Positions 25,349 through 37,089 of a stretch of 64,000 nucleotides of DNA are shown here, one piece after another (position 1 is the first letter of the stretch; each line of letters begins with the position of its first letter). Source of the DNA: Rhabditoides inermis (Eukaryota; Nematoda; Chromadorea; Rhabditida; Rhabditidae); contig CAWZYM010000283.1 in assembly GCA_963966185.1 (NCBI GenBank), positions 2,616,001-2,680,000 on the forward strand, read 5' to 3'. The translations under genes were made by a program, and so were the position numbers. The notes beneath the pieces are model-generated. The model searched no databases. It was not told the DNA's origin and saw nothing but the letters and a program-made list of their open reading frames with translations.

Positions 25349-28300
25349 TCATATTTCGATGTCGTTTAGAGTCGTTGCATTGACGGGGGCGACTTTGTTC
25401 GGTCCATATTTCAACTCTTCGTAGATTACGGACGGATCTCTGAAACAAAATAAATAGAATGAAATGTGACATTTTTATTTGTGGAACTCACTTTCCCCTA
25501 GTCTCCGGTAGATGGAAGTAGAGAATGATGTAGGTGATAACTCCAGGCACGATGAACAGTGGAATGAAACAGCTAGGCCCCATGATCTGAACATTGGTTA
25601 TTATTGTTCTTTTTTGATTCTTGAATCTTGATCTATAAAAATTCAATTTCCTCACATCGAACAGTGCTTGCGAGAGGAAGTTCGTGGCGACGACGAGGCC
25701 ATTTGTGATGGCTGCTCCGAGGGAAAAAAGGGCGGATCGATGCGCGGTCGACACCAGCTCACCACAAATGGTCCACACCACTGAGCAGACGCCGACTCTA
25801 AAATGCAAGGACTCACAACGATGGGACGAGTGCACTCTACTCACCCGAAGCACGCTTCCACCATGTAGACTGATGCGATGGCTGTGTAGGGGAGGGAGAG
25901 ATACGCGGCAGCTACGTAGACAGAGTACGCGGTGAGCATGAGCAGACCTGTATGAAAAGATTCGAACCATCACTAGTGACTAGGTTATTCACCAGCTCCA
26001 ATGAGCAGCGGCTTCCGCTGGAATCGATCCACGACGATTGTACCGACAGTGCACGCCCCCGTCAGGACCACCATCAGATAGGACGAGGCGGTTTGGGCGG
26101 TGGCACTACAAGTTTAAGTAGATTACGTTGTACGTATAGGGTAAACACAGATAATCGCTTCCCCCGTTTCCGGAATAATGGAATGTTCGTTGTTAAAAAA
26201 AACACTATAGAATTCACAATTTGGTTTTGGAGTATTTTTCTGACTATGGAATATGGAAATCAGACAGTGAAGTGGTCAAGAAATTGGTTGGATCACTCAC
26301 TCTGGCACGTTGAGTGCTTTGAAGAAGTGTGTGCTTGATTGGAGGAATGCGTAGAAGGGGCAGGTGAGCGACATGAATAGGATGGTGAGGATGAAAGCCT
26401 TGCGGAGGCGCCGAGTGCGCAGCATAACCTGAAAGGGTTATAATGAAGACAGGGGGCACTTTTTTACATGTACATGCTAAGTCATAGGTGGCTGACTATA
26501 TGTTGTATTTTTATAAGTAGTTATGTTTCATGATGATGAGTCAACGTGGTGAACTGCATTATGCTCACCATGATTCCTCCCTCGGTTGTTCCATCTTTTC
26601 CACCTGCTCTGCTCGCAGTCTTCTCTCCTTCCATCTCTGCGTAGCAAGCGTCTCTATACGGCGACTCTCCTTGAAAGAATCGAAGCGATCGCTCCGCTCC
26701 TTCAGCATCATTCCTAATGAAGACTACTATTACTTGTGTACATTGCAAGTAAATACCTCTTGGTTATGAGATACTTGGGTGTTTCGGGGAAGAAGAATGA
26801 GAGAACGACAGCGACCAGCCCAACGGCAACAGGTAGCATAAGAAGATGAGGGAGGGAGTAGCCTGAGATACAAAAGTTGTTTTTTTTTCGACCAATGTAA
26901 TCTTGCCTGATCTTCAGGTTGGGGTCGCTTTCGTTCTCGTCAATGAAACCTTCTTTTTAAATTGTATAAACGTGGAAAAATTGTTTGTATTTTTACCAAT
27001 TTTTCTGCGCAAACAGAACTTCAAAACTCGTCTTCATTGAAGAGAACGAAAGCGACCTCATCCTGAAGATCAGGGAATAATACATTGTCCGGATACATCC
27101 TTTAAAGATACAGGGGCCTCTTCAAATAAAGACGGCAAAAAATTGAAAAGACCCACTAGCTTCTCCATGGTGGGTCCGGGCACGAAAATTTCAAATGGAT
27201 GATACGGTAACTAAGAGCTTTCATGTTTTCGCGAGCTCACGTTTCACCAGAAATTGATAAGAAATGACCGTCATTCTTTTCGATAAACGCAGTGAGGTCG
27301 CTCAAAATTAGCAGCCAGCAGACATTGCATCTATGGCGCAACTGGTTAAAGTTTTGCCTGACAACCACGAGTCACGGGTTCGGATCCTCTTACGAGTTTT
27401 GCTACAACTCTTTCGCAACAGTCAGCCTGCCTGCGAATCATAACTCGTGTAGAATTCAGTTAATCATGTGGGATTTTTGTCCACTTTAGCATGCTGATCG
27501 TAAATTTTCAAATTTCGCGCGTTTCTTTGCTCGCCAAGAAAACACAATTTACCAGTTGAAAAGTGGGTTGAAATCACGTGACGAATTACACAAAACATGC
27601 GGGTGCGGTGAGAATCAAACCTGGGTTAGTCACATCCGCAGCCGCGCATGCTATCCACAATACCACGAGGGATAGTTGCGGAAGATATATTGAGTGCGGT
27701 AGATATACTCAAGACACGCGCAGCTATCGATACAAACCGGGTTTGCTATGTTTTTTTCAAGTGAGAATTTGAAATTCTGCGATCAGAGTGGCCGATGAGC
27801 GTTTCTCAATCATGATGAACCTTTGTTTCTCCGTTCCAATAAAAGTTTGTTTGTGTTTTTATGGACTAAAAATCATTAAAAATTGTTAAAAATAGGCCAC
27901 TGTATCTTTAAAGGGAGTGTACCCTCTGGTTTTCGATATTGAGTTAGCATCGGAATGTGAAAATACATCAAAAATGATACAATTTTGTCAATTGGACCAT
28001 ATGCCGTAAATGGCGGGAAGTTGGAAAAACCATCATCAACTGTGCACGTTTGTGCACATTTCTGCACACTTTTTTTCTAGAAAGAGCGTATTCGAGCGCA
28101 AATTACACAAACTTCCAGGCGACTTGAGCATAACTTTTCTATGAGAAAGTACGCTACTTTTGACATATTTCAACATCCTGATGCTAACTCAACTTCGAAA
28201 ACTAGAGGGTACACTCCCTTTAAGCATCCGCGATAATATGGTGAATCGTGTAAGCGATTCTTAAGTAAACATCCCTGTATGTCTCTTCTGAACTCACCTA

Positions 28301-29131
28301 GCACATCCTCTTTTCCAACTGTCATTCCGACGACACACATGATGGCATAGCCAGTGCAGTAGAGGGAGGAGAGGGTGCCGCGAAGCGCCGGCGGCGACAT
28401 CTCCTGTAGATGTTAGTATGTATGCTCGCGGTTTTATAGTCGCCGACTATATCAGATTTCAACGATTACCTGTAGATACATGACGAGTGCCGTGTCACTG
28501 ATAGGCGAGAAGAATGCTGTTCCGAGGCGGGTCAGCAAGAAGAGCTGATGAAGTTCATCTTTTTTCGAGATAAAAAGTGTGTTGAATACCTCGGGATAGA
28601 TGGTCTTGACAGCGAGTGCTTGTAGAGCGATCGAGCCGGTCATTCCCATAGCGGCGAGTACGTAAGTGACTGGAATTCAATTCTTTTCATGTGAAGATTC
28701 CTTCATTTTCTGCATACACATTTTGGTTCGTACTCACACTTTCTTCCGTAGTTGTCACAGAGAAATGAACTGGTGAGTGAACCGACCATTTGCGCCGCGT
28801 ACCACTCGCTATTCATCACGGATTTGAGGAGAGATATCTGAAGCATTGCCAGTACTTCATCTAGAAGTGTTGCACAGTCATCGACGCACTTCTGTGAAAG
28901 TGAGCGGCCGATATCTCTCGGTGTAGCTGTCATTGAAATAGTGTTCGACTGTGTTGACGGCAGTGTTGATTGACGTATTCATGAAAGCCGACGGAAAGTG
29001 AGTGATGAAGGTGAGAATGGAACCTGAACAATGTATGTAGACTCTTCTGATCTTCTTACTGGCTTACCAATGAATATGAGACGATACGTGGAAAGAGCTC
29101 GCCAGTAGATGACCGGTAATGTAGTGGTCAT
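25349..29131 (-). CDS. SLC2-like (GLUT-type) major facilitator sugar transporter, intact copy
   Basis: The start at 29131 opens [22 protein letters not shown]1 is [19 protein letters not shown]. The exon at about 28740-28841 gives [17 protein letters not shown] ending in NYGRK, the GR[KR] loop motif after TM2. [13 protein letters not shown] is at 28471-28543, and [20 protein letters not shown] at 28298-28405. [13 protein letters not shown] (26760-26862) is the PES-type motif after TM6. [19 protein letters not shown] and [11 protein letters not shown] are at 25998-26106. [17 protein letters not shown] lies at 25659-25798 and [10 protein letters not shown], the PETKG motif after TM12, at 25495-25586. 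The tail ends [12 protein letters not shown]. The 1.4 kb intron between 26862 and 28298 holds at least four repeat insertions; all others are short. Substrate unknown. Confidence 0.88.
26891..27105. mobile_element. MITE-like element, copy 2 (partner of 16569-16799)
   Basis: Nearly identical to 16569-16799 from AATGTAATCTTGCCTGATC to the closing TGTCCGGATACATCCTTTAA. The first roughly 20 bases of the left end are replaced by T-rich DNA, so the copy is 5' truncated. It lies inside the large transporter intron. Confidence 0.8.
27131..27492 (+). mobile_element. tRNA-derived SINE-like repeat, copy a
   Basis: Nearly the same sequence lies in reverse at 45726-46090 and in part at 30463-30625. Near 27335 it reads TGGCGCAACTGG (fits the RNA polymerase III A box) and about 35 bases later GGTTCGGATCC (B-box like). 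There is no matching acceptor stem, so this is not a tRNA gene. Orientation is given by the box order. Confidence 0.7.
27590..27695 (-). repeat. tRNA-like fragment in a transporter intron
   Basis: Read on the minus strand, TGGTATTGTGGATAGC is followed some 40 bases later by GGTTTGATTCT, approximating A and B boxes with tRNA spacing. The ends do not pair into an acceptor stem. It differs from the repeat at 27131 and is probably another tRNA-derived repeat. Confidence 0.45.
27908..28223. mobile_element. MITE-like element with TTAAAGGGAGTGTACCCTC ends
   Basis: The left end TTAAAGGGAGTGTACCCTCT and about 25 further bases (TTTTCGA, GTTGAGTTAGCATC) recur as the reverse complement at 28165-28223. 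Length is about 316 bases with no reading frame. It lies in the large transporter intron. Confidence 0.75.
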
Positions 29132-29654
29132 GTCACCAATCGCACAGTCAGTAAACTGACTTCTGAAATAGTGGATGGAATCAAATAGATGAGTTTGCAA
29201 AATTTGGACATAGATTAATAGACCAAGCCGCTCGCAACATAATCTACAAACGCGTTTTGCAAATAACAATAACAGTTACAGTTGACGTGGCTTTTGGAAT
29301 ACTAGTCAATGCTTAGAATGAAAGGTTATCACGTAAAAGTAACTCATACTTTTTCCGACAACTCTCTCTCTCTCATTCTCTAAGAAGCGCCGTCTTAGTC
29401 AGTGGCTAGTCTCGAGTTTACATTGTGAAATGTATATATCGTATCTCTTGTGTCTCTTTCGAAACAGTGCGTGGCTGCGATTCTCTGACCAAACACATCT
29501 TTTTGATCATTTTCACTGGTGCAAAAAGCCAAATTACTGCAAACGCCCGTGAAGAAAGAGTGTAGATTTTCTAGATTTCGGGAGAATTACACTTCATAGA
29601 ATCATACAGTTCATCGATATATCACAGTCCATAGTTGAAACATTTCACAATTCA

Positions 29655-30461
29655 ATATCGTTAAGGTGTTGGACCAGAGGCGACTTTGTTCGGACCGTAT
29701 TTAAACTCTTCGTAGAATACGGACGGATCTTTGAAATTATCATACAATCATACTTACAATCACAAAGACTAATATTCTGCAATACTCACTTTACCCTGGT
29801 TTCCGGGAGATAGAAGAAAAGAATGATGTACGTGACCACTCCAGGTATAATAAACAGGGGCACAAAACAGCTCGGTCCCATAATCTGAATAAGTATAAGT
29901 TTGATAAATTGATATCAGTATTAAGGGCGGCGCGTTGCGGCGCCCGATTGTTTTTATATGTGGTGCACACAGCGCGCTACATACATTGTGTATATAGTAT
30001 ATTTGATAATCTGAATAAGTTTGATAAATTCATATCAGTATTTGACGTCTTTTTCTATGGTTGTGATGTACTCACGTCAAACAGTGTCAGAGATAGGAAC
30101 TTGGTAGCGACGATGAGTGTATTTGTGATAGAGTTTCCTAAAGAGAACAGAGCTGAACGGTGAGCGGTCGACACCAACTCTCCGCAAATGGTTCACACCA
30201 CGGATCCAACGCCTATTCTGAACAAGGAGCCCATAAGTGAGACGCGAAAGCGTACACTTTACTCACCCGTAGAACACTTCGAGCATGTATACAGATGCTA
30301 TCGCCCCGGCAGTGAGAAATAGGCTGCTGCGACGTGAGTATACGGAATACGATGTGGGCATAAGAAGACCTAAATGGAATATGAACTTATGATTTCGCCT
30401 ATTCGCCAACCGCCTCCGATGAGTAGTGGCTTGCGAGGTAGTTGATCAACTAACATTGTGC
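29655..30461 (-). pseudogene. SLC2-like sugar transporter copy 3, 3' half only with nonsense codon
   Basis: Matches the intact copy from RKPLLIGG (about 30412) through LLMPTSYSVY (30270-30372), [17 protein letters not shown] (30075-30215), MGPSCFVPLFIIPG and LPETRVK (29791-29884), to DPSVFYEEFKYGPNK (last exon). The conserved tryptophan codon of VVWTICGEL is TGA at 30193-30195. The exon at 30270-30372 carries indels. Upstream the gene stops where the SINE-like repeat at 30463 begins, so the whole N-terminal half is absent. Confidence 0.85.
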
Positions 30462-30462
30462 C

Positions 30463-30625
30463 GTTTATCGAAAAGAAATGACGGTCGTTTCTTATCAATT
30501 TCTGGTGAAACGTAAGCTCGCGAAAACATGAAAGCTCTTAGTTACCGTATCATCCATTTGAAATTTTCGTGCCCGGACCCACCATGGAGAAGCTAGTGGG
30601 TCTTTTCAATTTTTTGCCGTCTTTA
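30463..30625 (-). mobile_element. SINE-like repeat, copy b (partial)
   Basis: Aligns in reverse with 27131-27290 and directly with 45930-46085 (TTATCAATTTCTGGTGAAACGTAAG, then CGGACCCACCATGG). The tRNA-like half is missing. Its edge coincides with the truncation of transporter copy 3. Confidence 0.75.
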
Positions 30626-30791
30626 TCGCATCAAAATTCTGGCAGTTTACTGCGGGCAGTGGCAAAAAATGGATGTCACTGGGACTTCTCTAATATCTCT
30701 TTTTTTCTCAAAAGATATCGAATTGTGCTCAGTGAGCGGAAAGAACCCACTCGGTCTATTTACTTTCTCTCACATTCATAACACGAGTACC

Positions 30792-30879
30792 GTTCCAACA
30801 AGTGAACCGCTAGAAATAGATGCTCCCATGATTCGCTCTCGATCAGTGAAATGTTGAAGTGATAGTGCAATCGCGTCAT
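30792..30879 (-). pseudogene. Isolated first exon of a chemoreceptor
   Basis: From ATG at 30879 the minus strand reads MTRLHYHFNISLIESESWEH then LFLAVHLLE, nearly identical to the first exon of receptor copy 2 (19513). No further receptor exon follows. A duplicated exon fragment. Confidence 0.8.
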
Positions 30880-31482
30880 GAGTACCGTAACATACCGTTA
30901 CCACATCCATCCTTTGGGAAGGGAACAACGAGTACATACAACCAGTTCTTCACGAGCTCTTTTCGAAAGACAATGGGATGAAGGTACTAATCGTGAGAGT
31001 ACAAACAACAAAAAACACATGGGAAAGGATGAAACTAATTCTTGAGCATGTGCCTTTTTTCGAATTTGTTGTTCGGCGTCCAATCACATCAGGTATTTGA
31101 GAGATCTTCACATCCACGGATCAGGAAGCGAAGCGAGTTTTTCCACTTCTCACAATCTTCCCTCGCCGTCATAAAAGCCTATCGTGTTGTTGAGTTATTC
31201 GGTCTTCTTTTGTTCTTTTGTTGTATTTTTTTCGTGTTTCACGATTCATTCACGCGGATTTTCTTATGTTATGTAGTTTAGTTTTGAATACGCGGTCTTC
31301 TTATAGCGGCGGTAATGAGAAAAAAAAACTGTCTTTTAGTCACGTCACGAAGGTTTTTCGATTTTTCTTATCGGCTGCTAATCAGTGAAAAACTTCTTCA
31401 CGAATCAGATAAACCGAGTTGGGGAACCGATAGCAGTTGTGAATTGTTGGCAAGATGACCGCAGTTCAAACCGACTATTTCT

Positions 31483-31537
31483 ATGGCTCGCGCCGAAACG
31501 CACATCGCTAACGCTAGCGATGTGCCGATTTGGGTAC

Positions 31538-31589
<52 letters not shown>

Positions 31590-32397
31590 GTACTCTCTCT
31601 CTCTCTCTCATCCCCTCTCTCTGAAGGTGCGTTGTCTGGAGAGGACTGAGAAGGTGACATGGACGGTGAAAGGTGGCTACGATAAGTACTCCGGCAGTGT
31701 CCAGCGTTCCTCCGAGAGGGTCAATCCCGAAGGTATGTGGCGTCAGCCAACTCTCATACTCCACTTCAACCTTTTCGTTCCTCAATCCGACCATTCCTTC
31801 TCTGGTCAACCAATCCACGCCCCAGAGCATAATGTATAGCATAGAATGTACAAGAACATTATAGTGGTGTGTTTTGTGTTTGAGGGTTCACGAAGATCTT
31901 GCCGCGCTATGAAATGTGCTTTTATCCGGACGCGCGTGGTTCGGCAACTCCACGCCCGTCTACGTGTCCATCTACTTCCGCAGGTGAACAGTAGTAAAGT
32001 GCGCCTCCCGCCTCACTCTTTCTCTGTGGTCAGACAGTCAGAGATATAGGAACACCAGTCCGGTCCGCGTCGCGTGTTCAGTAGTCAAGTGCGCGACGGC
32101 TGCTGGGCGCATAGCCAACGGCTAACTCGTTGATCCTGACTGTAGTAGTAGTTATAAGTTATGTAGGAGTGATAATGATAGTGGAAAACAAAAACAGTAA
32201 TTCAAAGATGTGTTGTCGTGGAAATGTAATAAGCTAAAGAATTAGATTCTGTTTTTAGGGACGACGGTTCGGACGAGGTGATCTGTGATAACCACCCGCT
32301 GCGTGCGAACGGGAGTGCGATCGTGTCGAAGCAGCTGCAGATGAGGGAAACGAGGATGGGAGAGATATGGGTGGACAGACACGGAGTCAGGCACTGA
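31483..32397 (+). CDS. Small nematode protein of unknown function, probably frameshifted
   Basis: Four exons: 31483-31533 (MARAETHIANASDVPIW), 31627-31732 (VRCLERTEKVTWTVKGGYDK...), 31885-31983 (GFTKILPRYEMCFYPDAR...) and 32259-32397 (DDGSDEVICDNHPLRANG to HGVRH and stop). Donor and acceptor signals are good. In exon 3 the frame that enters gives a weak continuation and an early stop in exon 4, while the -1 frame gives WFGNSTPVYVSIYFR and the long exon 4. One base is therefore probably missing near 31942. The opening HIANASDVPIWVR and the VYVSIY ending recall small nematode-specific proteins, but I cannot name the family. A (CT)n tract begins at the first donor. Confidence 0.6.
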
Positions 32398-33289
32398 GCA
32401 CGCAATCTGGAATGTATCAACGCAATCCTTGATCGATGCCCTAGTCATTAAACATGATGCAGATCTCGTAAATTGTTTGCCACAACGTGTACAAAGTGCT
32501 TGCGCACAAATCGTGCTCCTGGAGAATTGGAGAGGACTTTATGCACAAAATATCTTGTATAATATGTACACATCAACACTCAACAGATGCCACAATCAGG
32601 GCGCAGAGTTCCTTCTTGAGATGTTCAGATGAGCGTGCACCTGAAAAAATCCTTCCGGACCCACCACGTAATTGACTTTTGAACAGACCTCTCTCTGCCA
32701 AAAATGAGACGGACAACCGACGTATTGTATAAAAATGAGATGAAAATGATGGACACAGCGCGTATATCTCTTTTGGACACACATGCGACATGCGAATCAT
32801 TCAACCGAGTTCTTTTTTTTAATTCACTAGTCGTTCCAAAAAATGCATGGTCATCGGCCAACTCCTGTAAAATGAAACAAACTTGTTATGTGTATTATTT
32901 GATGTGATTATTTTATTCAATTATATTTGATAAAATAAGTCTCCGAAGCACACCTGGTAGTGCCTTGTGAGCTCGTCGAGCCTCACTGGGAGGACGGCGC
33001 GCGCCGGCCGCTGCTCGGAGGGCACAGTGATTCAAACGATTGCACCCAGCTATGAATGATCCTGATCATAATTCTATGGAAAAATGTCTGTTCGTCCGTA
33101 GAGACGGTATACGGTATGTAGCTACCACCCCCATCCACTCTACTCCCCAGCCTTCGACAGCATGTGATGCGCGCCGGGTTTCCAGTTTCCACTGTTCAGG
33201 TTGTACTATCACCAGGAGCCGCTCTGGTTATCAATTGATTCGCCCCGAACTCCACTCCGCCTCGACCGTCAGCCTCCAGAAAAGAGCAC

Positions 33290-35345
33290 CGCGGCGTTGT
33301 TGAAACAGTAGCTGAACGTGAACTTGTCGAAGTGTTGTGTAGTGATTTCCACAACTCTTACGGGTCGAAGCCGGCGGAGAGTAGAATTCCGGCGGCGGCA
33401 CTCCTCCACCAACAAGAATAGTTGTCCTATGTTACTTTCACATGATGATTGAAAAGTTCTCACTCACAGATTGCTGATCGAATCGAGTCTCCAGAAAAAA
33501 TATTTTCAACGATCGCATAGTATTGTCCATAGAGTGGACGAGTGACGAGCGGAAAAAGTTGCAATCTTAAATGGGTTTAAAAAATTTCATTCGCTTACTG
33601 TATAATCTGCTGGTATGTACGTGTGGCGATGAATCACAAATATGAACTCGTTTCGAGTGCGCATCGGAGATGTCTGTAAAAAACTATAAACTTCTACATG
33701 CCGTTAAACAACGTACTGCGACAGGAAGAAATGCCCGGCTCGGTTGCCGCCAACGAAAATCGACACACTTATAGTTCTATGCTCGCAATAAGTTGCTGGG
33801 GTGGGGTAGATCAGAGGAAGACGGAGAGTCAGCTCTCGGCAATAGCGCGCAAAACAAGAGAGACAGACGGTTATGTCACCGTATTTCAAACTGCAAGCGA
33901 GGTAGATCGAAAACTATCGCTCTGGCATAGGCGGCAGGCTATATACTTGCAGTAATATTTTATCTGGACGAATAGTAGACACCCAGCATCGCCAGGCTGG
34001 TAAATTCTTCACTTGTCGACCACCTATTAGACAGCCTCGCCATAATCTTCGTGAATTTTCGACACTGCGCCGTGTTCATCTGAAAAGGCGTTGAAGACTC
34101 CGGATGTTCGAGGAGAGCCACCATCAACGAGATGTCCTCTGCTCTTGGGTGACGCTCGCCACCTCCCCCAAAATAGTTCCACGTTCTCCAGCCCTTCATT
34201 TTTGAATGGTTTTTTTCGCGTTTTGAACGCATACGTTTTCACAGTGCCCACATATCGAAACGACACCGACCTTCGCCCAATATTTTCGTTTTCCAATGTA
34301 TACGGCGGCGTAGACAATGTGGTTAGACGAAGAAACAATATAAGAAGAATGAGCGATTTGCAGCATACAATTAGAATCTGAAATGTGGAAGTCACATGGT
34401 TGGTTTTGGATGATTCTAGTCACTTGTAGTCTTCCAGCCGTCAGATTATATTCGCACAGGTTATGTGAGAGTGTGCCAATAGAATCCACCGAATCGTCTA
34501 AAAGACGTATAGATATGAGGTGACTTAATAACGAACCGAGAGAGGCGCTCGTTGCGATTCCGTCAGCACAGTCGGCGACTACTGGCTGATGTGGGGTTCC
34601 AATGTGTTCGGTGAGCATCAATAACATTCTCGCCAGCTCCATCTGCTCGCTCGGAGCCAGAGAAACATTGCAACCAGTGTGGAGCATATCGACCTCGTGG
34701 AACCATAAGCCACTGAATGCAACACTCATTCAGAAAAGTCTATGGCAGTACTCACTTGAATATGGAGAGAGTGAATTGGTTCGCATCGGTGGGTGCAGAG
34801 AAGGAGGGAGCCGCGTCGACCAGACTAGTGCCCCATCCAACCCTATCCGACACGTCTGACACAGATACCACACCGCTCTTGGACACTGAATGGAGAGCGA
34901 ATCGACTGGCCGGCTCAGTACGAGACATACCGTTGTAACCGCCGGCATCGGAGGCCGGCCATTGTGTCATGAGAAGCAGCAGCAGGAGACTGGAACATTT
35001 ATAAATTTATTTATAATATAAATGTATTATTTATATTTATAATAGAGTGATCAAGTAGCGTCACTTTGATAATATTGTTTCCTACGATCAGAAATGCGCA
35101 CGAGCGCCAAGTGCTAACTCTCAATATCTGACTACTACTTACACCTCACGATCAGAATAGCTAGACACGCAAAGAAACATCCCAAACACCCTATAACTAC
35201 CGTATCGTATCAGATTAAGAGTATGCGGAGACGAACAGGAAAACACGAGCAAGAGAAAGAAGGAGAGGGGACTCACCGCCACACGAGACGAAACATTGCC
35301 GAGAAATGACCGCCAACGAAATGGACGAGCCACAGTGACGTTGGT
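33290..35345 (-). pseudogene. Unidentified secreted or membrane protein gene, degraded (copy F)
   Basis: Minus-strand exon-like blocks run from a signal-peptide-like start (HFVGGHFSAMFRLVW then LLLLLLMTQWPASDA, 35272-35340 and about 34930-34985). VSKSGVVSVSDVSDRVGWG (34750-34877), GLWFHEVDMLHTGCNVSLAP (34538-34708) and DDSVDSIGTLSHNLCEYNLT (34430-34500) follow, with several N-x-S/T sites. Then come AEDISLMVALLEHPESSTPF, MNTAQCRKFTKIMARLSNRW (33965-34080), FVGGNRAGHFFLSQYVV, VTRPLYGQYYAIVEN and FNNAAVLF. The last parts carry stops and indels compared with 43650-44480. No family was recognised. The protein was probably extracellular or membrane-bound. Confidence 0.5.
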
Positions 35346-35439
35346 GGAATTCATATACCATTTCCGTCTCGGATCAACTTGAGCATTCGATAAGCATATC
35401 ACCAAAATGGCGAAACGAACCCACGCCGCCTGCTCACTA

Positions 35440-36167
35440 GACGAGAAATACCCTCCACACGAATGTTGACAGTGAACCTGGTAGATGCTGTCATATTGAG
35501 GAGGCTTTTGAAGAAGAAAAAAGCTTTCGAAATTGAAACCTGCATCGAGATCACGAGTACAAAATAAATACTGTTTATCTTTACAACACTTCCGCCCATT
35601 CCTTCCAAACTATCACGGTCACGAACAAACACAATAGACAAGAATATATATATTTATCGGTTTCAACTCTCCACATGTTTCAGTTTCAAATTTAGATTAA
35701 AAAAAAAACAATTCGGAATTAGGAATGTCATCGAAACTAAGTTACACATAGAAATCGTTTAGGCATTATGAAGTGTCTTGCTCGCCTTTCTTTTCTTACG
35801 CTCTACCTTCTTCTTTTCGTCCTTCTCCTAAACGTTTTGGTTTTGATATCGTATATCATGTTTGAATTGGTATCAGTACCATTATGTGTTCTCTTTTGAA
35901 AGACCGTAGATCCTCGTGAATGACGACCAAAGTAGTTGCGTGCGATTTTCTAAAAAAAAATTCAACATACAAACCACAACAACCAAAACATGAACATGAC
36001 AAAGTCCAGTTTATTCTAAAACAATCAATAACAAACCAATACTTATCAACTTATCGGGTTCAGTGGTTTGCGGTTCAACACATGTCGATTCAGTTTCATA
36101 AGTTGTTTACTATTCCAAGTGACATCAAATGTCAGCAAAAGAAAGAGCAACGTCCTATCGACTCAGA

Positions 36168-36198
<31 letters not shown>

Positions 36199-36200
36199 AT
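35440..36200. other. Low-information spacer
   Basis: Only one exon-like piece is visible, on the minus strand at about 35767-35827: EKDEKKKVERKKRKASKTLH and stop after a TTTAG acceptor. It has no recognisable partner exons. Confidence 0.3.
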
Positions 36201-36204
36201 CGGA

Positions 36205-36592
36205 CCTGAATCCAATCATATTTGTGCCGTTCGCGTCGTCGATCCACTCCTTCTTGTTCGAGTCGTACTGCATGGGCCAGTCAGATCCCGGCTGGTCAGA
36301 CTTGTAGTCGTATTGAATCTAAATGAGTCCGAGTGATAGAGAGGGAGAGAGAGAGAGAGGGAGAGGAGGAGAGGGAGATTCACCGCCGTCGTCGGCTCGA
36401 ATCCGTGGACCAAGTGATCCAGATTCACGCACGCATACCACCGCGTGCACCATATTCTGTGAGAATCGATAGAAAACGTGAATTCGCTCAACCGTACCGA
36501 CACAAAAGTCGGCGGGAAGGAGAGGGCGTGTTCGGGAGGAGACTGCATGTGGACACAGTCGACGACAGCGTGCCGCCCACGCTTGCTCTGGA
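36205..36592 (-). pseudogene. Shuffled partial copy of the type I membrane protein gene at 51117-52909
   Basis: Three blocks match the parent gene at high identity but in the wrong order. [19 protein letters not shown] (about 36506-36592) matches 51826-51912. A chimeric block at 36385-36460 starts as the parent NMVYAVAY exon and switches mid-exon to the parent HLVHGF-x-PTTA exon end. The third block, YDY then [12 protein letters not shown] (36205-36322), matches 52233-52352. In the parent, the second half of the chimera and the third block lie upstream of the first. A tandem duplication followed by deletion would give this order. Confidence 0.8.
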
Positions 36593-36600
36593 ATCGCTCC

Positions 36601-37089
36601 TCTCTCTCCCTCTCTCCCTCTCTCCCTCTCTCCCTCTCTCCCTCTCTCCCTCTCTCCCTCTCTCCCTCTCTCCCTCTCTCCCTCTCTCCCTCTCTCCCTC
36701 TCTCCCTCTCTCCCTCTCTCCCTCTCTCCCTCTCTCCCTCTCTCCCTCTCTCCCTCTCTCCCTCTCTCCCTCTCTCCCTCTCTCCCTCTCTCCCTCTCTC
36801 CCTCTCTCCCTCTCTCCCTCTCTCCCTCTCTCCCTCTCTCCCTCTCTCCCTCTCTCCCTCTCTCCCTCTCTCCCTCTCTCCCTCTCTCCCTCTCTCCCTC
36901 TCTCCCTCTCTCCCTCTCCCCCTCTCTCCCTCTCTCCCTCTCTCCCTCTCTCCCTCTCTCCCTCTCTCCCTCTCTCCCTCTCTCCCTCTCTCCCTCTCTC
37001 CCTCTCTCCCTCTCTCCCTCTCTCCCTCTCTCCCTCTCCCTCTCCCCCTCTCTCCCTCTCTCCCCCTCCCCCTCTCTCCCTCTCTCCCC
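36601..37089. repeat. Tandem array of the 8-base unit CTCTCTCC, about 60 copies
   Basis: Nearly perfect octamer repeat over about 490 bases, with a few variants (CCCCTCTC at about 36916 and irregular units after 37030). It abuts the shuffled pseudogene where the parent gene has a simple (CT)n tract (51915-51956). Long serine/leucine/proline or arginine/glutamate reading frames across it are repeat artefacts. Confidence 0.97.

Noticed and set aside
32940..33020. Minus-strand exon-like piece (VPSEQRPARAVLPVRLDELT)
   Set aside because: Good donor but no matching neighbours or recognised similarity; too little to call a gene.
36601..37089. Possible CRISPR array
   Set aside because: The unit is 8 bases with no spacers, in a eukaryotic genome.
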